A stretch of 64,000 nt of DNA from Atherix ibis (Eukaryota; Arthropoda; Insecta; Diptera; Athericidae). Positions 59,663 through 64,000 of the stretch are shown piece by piece (within the stretch, counting starts at the first letter, position 1; each line of letters begins with the position of its first letter). Location of the stretch: assembly GCA_958298945.1 (NCBI GenBank), contig OY282610.1, positions 21,972,233 through 22,036,232 of the forward strand, written 5' to 3'. The notes beneath the pieces are model-generated. The model saw only the letters and a program-made list of their open reading frames with translations, searched no databases and was not told the DNA's origin. Position numbers and translations under genes: made by a program.

Positions 59663-62019
59663 ATCCTTATTGGTGATGCAGATTCTGCTCGGAAAATCTA
59701 TATAAACTTATTTTCTTACACGAATCATTAATAGAGTAGGGTTTTTTTTCTTCTTAAACAAATAATATTTTTTGGAAAAAGAAAAACCAACCAAATTTGG
59801 GGAAAAACAATTTCCTAAATTACACAATTTAAATATATATTGAGATTATTATTATTAAAAATTTAAGGAATAAAATGAAAATGAGAAGGATCCTTTACTA
59901 ATAATCCTAGATAAATCGGTATTTAAAAGCTAAAGCTAAATGTAGCCAAAAATCTACTGAAACAATTTAACTCTCCCCCCAGCCAAAAAGATTATTATTC
60001 AAAGCACGAATTTCAACATTTAATCTTCTTGTTTGTTTATAAATTAAAACAACAAAAAAATACAATTAAATTTAAAGTGTGATTAGTACTTTCTTTTTTT
60101 TATAGTATAAAAAAAACAAAACCAACAACAACAACAACAAATTTATGAGCGTGCAGTAGTGATAAGGAAAATATTTTCTAGATTTTTTGTTGATTTAAAT
60201 GGAAAAGTTTTTCGAATGTTACAAAAAAAAAAAAAACCTACAATTTGCGTTATAAAAATGTCCTTTTTTTCGCTCATCGAATTTACTAGTAAATTTTTCA
60301 TTGCTAATCAGCATTTTTTTTCTAAACAGTAAATAATTTTCTAATTTATTTGAAATTAAGCTTATACATAGTAAGAAAAAAAAAAGTCATGAATATTCTG
60401 AATAATTTGTACAAGTACATAATTATAATTTTTTTTTTTTATTCTTGAATTTATTTTTAGAAAAATAAAGCGAATAGTAAATTATAAATTTCCGTTGCCA
60501 CCACACCCCATCCATATTCGTACCTCTTAATTCCAAGTACATATTTTTATTTTAATCGCACTCAACGTACCAGCAACCCCAGACCAAATTAATAATTGTA
60601 ATCAACCATTAAAAGATAGACTATCAAAAAATTACTCACACTGAATTTAAACTGAACCATGATTAATAGTGAAAATATTTTTTTTTTTTTTGAAAAAAAC
60701 CCCCAAAAATTATACATAAAAAAATTAAGTACTTTTTTTCTATATAATTTTGTTATGAATATGCATTCAAGTCCTGGAACATTATTTTAGGTGGTTAGGG
60801 GGGTGTGGTTGAGTTTTGTTTCGTAAATAAATTGTGTGTTAAATGAAATTATAAGCTTGAATGGTTAAAAGATTTAAAATTCTAAACGATTTTCCATCTA
60901 TCCATCATAGTCTAGGGGACTACTTATTGGTTTGAGCATATTTAGTCACGAACTAGTAGTAAATAATTATTTTTGTTTTCCTTTACGGTTAATGATAAAG
61001 GGTAGTTGTTTAAGTATTAATGATAATAGAAAATTTTCTTTTAATATATATTTAGGATATATGCCTTTTTACACGATATACAGGCATAAATCATTATTTT
61101 ACGAGCACTACTTTTATTACAATTACAAATTAATTGTTTTTCTAAAACTTTTTTTTTTTTTTTTGTTGCAAATTTTCTCTAATAAGGTAAATAGAAAAAT
61201 AAAGTAAATAAATACTAAATATAATGAGCTTTTGCTTATGGTTAGGTTAAGGTAGTATTTTTTTCATTAAAAAAGCTCTAAAAATTAAGAAAACTTTAAT
61301 AACTCGTATTTTGTATGAATTCAGTACGTTTAATTAAAAATTCAACACGCAAAATTTCATAGATTATTCATGTTTGTGATTCTACATAAAAGATGGAATA
61401 TGCAAATGGAAATGTCTGACAATAATGAAAATAGGGTAGTGTATTAGGAGGGTTGCAAATACCAAAATAAAATATATAAACTCAGCCTACATATTATGTT
61501 CGTAGTACAGGTTTGTGATAATTCTTCATTGTTATCCGGTTATGTTAATATGTTTGTATGTGTAATATGTATAAATGTTCTATTACAAGGGTGACACATA
61601 TAGTAGAACGTCAACCTACGCTTAGATAGAAGAAGTCGTTGGAACATTCTTTGGGGGATATCTAGACAATCGTTAATCTTCATGTACAAATCAAACAAAC
61701 CCACTTAAATGTCTTAAAAGAAGGTGTAAACTTTTACCGAAAATCATTTTTTACTTTAAGGTTTTAGTAAATATTAATTTTTTATCTATTTTACATTTCT
61801 TCCATATTAATTAATTAAATAAAAAAGACTCTATGATGTTAACAATTGTATTATAAATAAAATCTATCAAATAGCCTCCATAGCTTCGTTTGCAGAAGGT
61901 GATCTGAGAGATCCAATTTTGGATGACTATTCCACGTAAATCAATGATGGCTTAAATAATGCGGTTCTTCAGCTTGGAATTAATTGACATGGTCTAAAGG
62001 CGTAAAATCAGAGGTCGTA
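59663..62019. other. AT-rich stretch without recognisable genes
   Basis: Simple AT-rich sequence with short CAA repeats near 60120-60140. A minus-strand donor-like GTGAGT near 60635 follows a short open stretch starting with ATG, but no matching acceptor or domain was found. Confidence 0.45.
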
Positions 62020-62021
62020 AC

Positions 62022-62675
62022 TAGGAGAGGTCGGATTATTCACAGAATTCGAAATTGATTTCCAATCACAGAAGAAAAAGGGGACTCAGGAGGGGAAGGG
62101 GGAACCAGAGGATAAGAACATTCCAGACAATGAAATAGAAGAAGAGAAAATAGAGGAAGAGAACGTTCAAATTGAGCAGGTACAGATTCCTCAAAGGATC
62201 TCCTCTAGGTCTACAAAGGGAAAACCTCCACAAAGATTGATTGAAGAAATTAACTTGACGATTGAGGAGCCCAAAGATTATGAGGAAGCCATGTCAAGCA
62301 AAGACAGAAATAAATGGATAATCGCCATGCAGGAGGAGTTGGAGTTGAGAAAAGAGAAGCAATTGGATGTAAATGGGTATTCAAGGTCAAAAAGGATGAA
62401 AGACTAGTGGCTCGGGGTTTTTCACAGAAATTCGGAATGGACTTTAACGAAGTTTTCGCTCCAGTTGGTCGTCAATCGACGTTTAGAACTCTGTTATCAG
62501 TTGCAGGAAGACGAAAAATGAAGGTTCATCATCTTGATGCAAAAAACTGCGTTTCTCAATGGGTCGCTGGAGGAGATCATATACATGAAACAACCGCCAG
62601 GATTCAACTTTGAGGATCAGGGAAAAGTCTGTTTATTGAAGAAAAGCATTTATGGACTTAAACAAGCAGCGAGGA
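62022..62675 (+). pseudogene. Copia pol: linker and first half of RT
   Basis: An acidic linker (many Glu/Lys, about 62080-62200) leads to SSRSTKGKPPQRLIEE, the usual entry to the copia reverse transcriptase domain. Then follow DYEEAMSSKDRNKW, the CKWVFKVKKDE block, ARGFSQKFGMDFNEVFAPVG, QSTFRTLLSV and VHHLDAKN, with the first active-site Asp in HLDAK. A deletion of about 10-15 residues is apparent before RLVARGF, and frames change near 62345 and 62560. The segment ends with [18 protein letters not shown], after which the mariner begins. Broken. Confidence 0.87.
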
Positions 62676-63605
62676 CTTTCGGAAGTTCTGCAAAATACTC
62701 ATCCGTTTGAGCAATGACGTCCTCGTTGGAAGTGAACCGTCGTCCGCCAAGCCATTTCTTCAGATTGGGGAAAAGAAAATAGTCACTCGGGGCCAAATCT
62801 GGTGAATAAGCGGGATGCTGCAACAATTCCATTATCAATTCCACAATTTTGGCCATGGAAACAGCGCAGGTGTGCACACGCGCATTGTCCTGATGCAAGA
62901 GGATTTTTTTCTTCTCCAGATGGGGGCATTTCTCTTTGATTTCCTCGCTCAACCGTTGCAATAACGACGCGTAATACGCTCCTGTTATTGTTTTTCCTTT
63001 TTCCAAGAAGTCGATAAAAATGATGCCCTGCGAATCCCAAAAGACCGTGGCCATCACCTTGCCGGCCGATGGCACAGTTTTTGCCTTCTTCGGAGCCCGT
63101 TCACCCTTGAAAATCCACTGTGATAACTGTCTCTTCGTTTCTGGAATGTAGTAGTGTATCCAGGTTTCGTCCACAGTGACATATCGACGAAGGAATTCGG
63201 CAGCATTGCGATGAAAGAGTGCCAACATAGCCTCAGAGTCCACTACACGATTGCGCTTATCCTCCTCTAAGAGCAAACGCGGCACCCATCTTGCCGAAAT
63301 TTTTTTCACAGACAATTTTTCATGCAAAATTGAAGCGACTGCATCGTGATATGCCCGTGATCTCAACTAATTTGGGCACTTTAATTCGCCGATCGTTCAA
63401 AATCAGATTGTGGATTTTGTCGTTCAAAATCAGATCGGTGTTATGCACAAATAAATGTCGTTAACTTTAATCGACGATAGAAATAGACCTACGCTATGGA
63501 TCGAGCTGAAATTTTGACAGCTTTCCTGTCGATAATGCTTCTTACAAAAAAATTTTTACCGACACTACGAGCGCAATTTCTCGGACTTATTGAACGACCC
63601 TCGTA
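62676..63605 (-). mobile_element. Family I mariner nested in copia, 3' end missing
   Basis: The right terminus (TA at 63604-63605) carries the family I repeat; the left (3') terminal repeat is missing and the element begins within the C-terminal part of the transposase at about 62676. Near 63405-63445 it has the same deletion and GATCTGATTTTGAACGA filler as the 26208-27264 copy. It separates the two halves of the copia pol gene. Confidence 0.92.
62677..63432 (-). pseudogene. Family I mariner transposase, both ends deleted
   Basis: The catalytic core is open from about 63345 to 62690: KISARWVPRLLLEEDKRNRV, VTVDETW, VMATVFWDSQGIIFIDFLEK, LLHQDNARVH and YSPDLAPSDYFLFPNLKK, with all three catalytic Asp and the 34-residue spacing. 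It is the best preserved core in the window. The first helix-turn-helix and start codon are deleted, the second helix-turn-helix is frameshifted near 63340, and the C-terminus after EYFAELP is cut off at the copia junction. Confidence 0.9.
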
Positions 63606-64000
63606 AAATATTACCTTGGAATTGAGGTTACCAGGGACGAACAGAGAAACTTCGAATTGCGCCAATCAGAATACATTGATCAAGTCACGAAGATGTTTGG
63701 AGTCGAGGAGGCAAAATAGGCAAAAACTCCGATGGAAATACGATATTATAAATCACTCTCAGAAACATCACAAAAATTGGTCAGCAACGTGGATTATCAG
63801 AAGTTACTCGGATGTCTTTTGTATGTTTCCATCAACACGAGGCCAGACATAACAGCAAGTGTTAATATTTTAGCTCAAAAGACTTCAAGTCTAAGTCAAG
63901 AAGATTGGGAACAGCTCAAAAGAGTCGTTAGGTACCTCAACATCGGAACTGAAACTTAAACTCAGTGACAACGGTGGAGTCGACGGGGAGAAGTTGCTTG
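63606..64000 (+). pseudogene. Copia pol: end of RT, start of RNase H linker
   Basis: Continues the copia pol after the mariner: YYLGIEVTRDEQRNFELRQS, then SEYIDQVTKMFGVEEAK and a stop, then KTPME, LLGCLLYVSINTRPDITASV and QLKRVVRYLNIGTET. These are the palm/thumb end and connection that precede RNase H in copia-type elements. One stop and at least one frame change are visible. RNase H proper would lie beyond base 64000. Confidence 0.87.

Larger units (their letters stand above)
62020..64000 (+). mobile_element. Copia-type LTR retrotransposon pol fragment, interrupted
   Basis: A plus-strand Ty1/copia pol remnant runs off the right edge. The part from 62020 to about 62675 holds the linker before the reverse transcriptase and its first half. 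A family I mariner follows (62676-63605), and pol resumes at 63606. Reverse transcriptase sequence between the KQAAR block and YLGIEV, which should include the YVDD active site, is absent, so insertion was accompanied by a deletion. No LTR or integrase part was found upstream of 62020. Confidence 0.9.

Noticed and set aside
60600..60670. Possible small exon with ATG and a GTGAGT donor on the minus strand
   Set aside because: No acceptor partner, no domain and no continuity with the K2P frame.

Overview
The window looks like AT-rich, transposon-crowded chromosomal DNA of an insect; a dipteran is plausible but not proven. The evidence is eukaryotic splice sites in one recognisable cellular gene (a two-pore-domain potassium channel), a very low GC background, many D34D mariner transposons of three or more lineages, and R1-type, Jockey-type and copia-type retroelement remnants. 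Nothing bacterial was seen: no operons, CRISPR array or tRNA/rRNA gene.

Layout. 1-713 is a mariner (family I) cut by the window edge, abutting a Jockey-type tail (714-1235). 1236-4612 is unclassified. 4613-5651 (mariner family II, long inverted ends) and 5654-6935 (mariner family III) sit 2 bp apart. 9809-11771 is a 5'-truncated R1-type retroelement with a 15-bp target duplication, itself split by a near-complete family I mariner (9938-11167). 11787-18610 is very AT-rich and contains a large degenerate duplicated repeat (12400-14640 and 17130-18420). 18611-19650 is a Mos1-like mariner. 19650-25650 is AT-rich with microsatellites, a G-quadruplex-type G tract at 21052-21079 and an unexplained GC-richer island at about 22260-23880. 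26208-27264 is a deleted family I mariner. 27486-32779 is a 5.3-kb satellite array of 17 monomers of about 311 bp.

The only recognisable cellular gene is on the minus strand at 33442-34816: two exons encoding the last 387 residues of a K2P channel, from the first selectivity filter to the C-terminus. The upstream exon(s) were not located. Further right are a DUF4817/DDE-type mariner-like pseudogene (36950-38169), family II mariners at 40296-41120, 43271-44169 and 56985-58294, two arrays of inverted-repeat monomers (44960-46790 and 52650-55085), a Jockey-type element split by a second R1-type copy (46830-48900), a non-LTR RT fragment carrying two mariners (56560-59670), and at the right edge a copia-type pol gene interrupted by a family I mariner (62020-64000).

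The most informative results are structural. Two family I copies share one internal deletion with a templated filler. Two family II copies share one junction at which an inverted copy of the 5' end replaced the 3' end. Both patterns suggest defective subfamilies amplified in trans. No transposase or reverse transcriptase in the window appears intact. All sequence comparisons were made by eye within the window; family names rest on remembered domain signatures.
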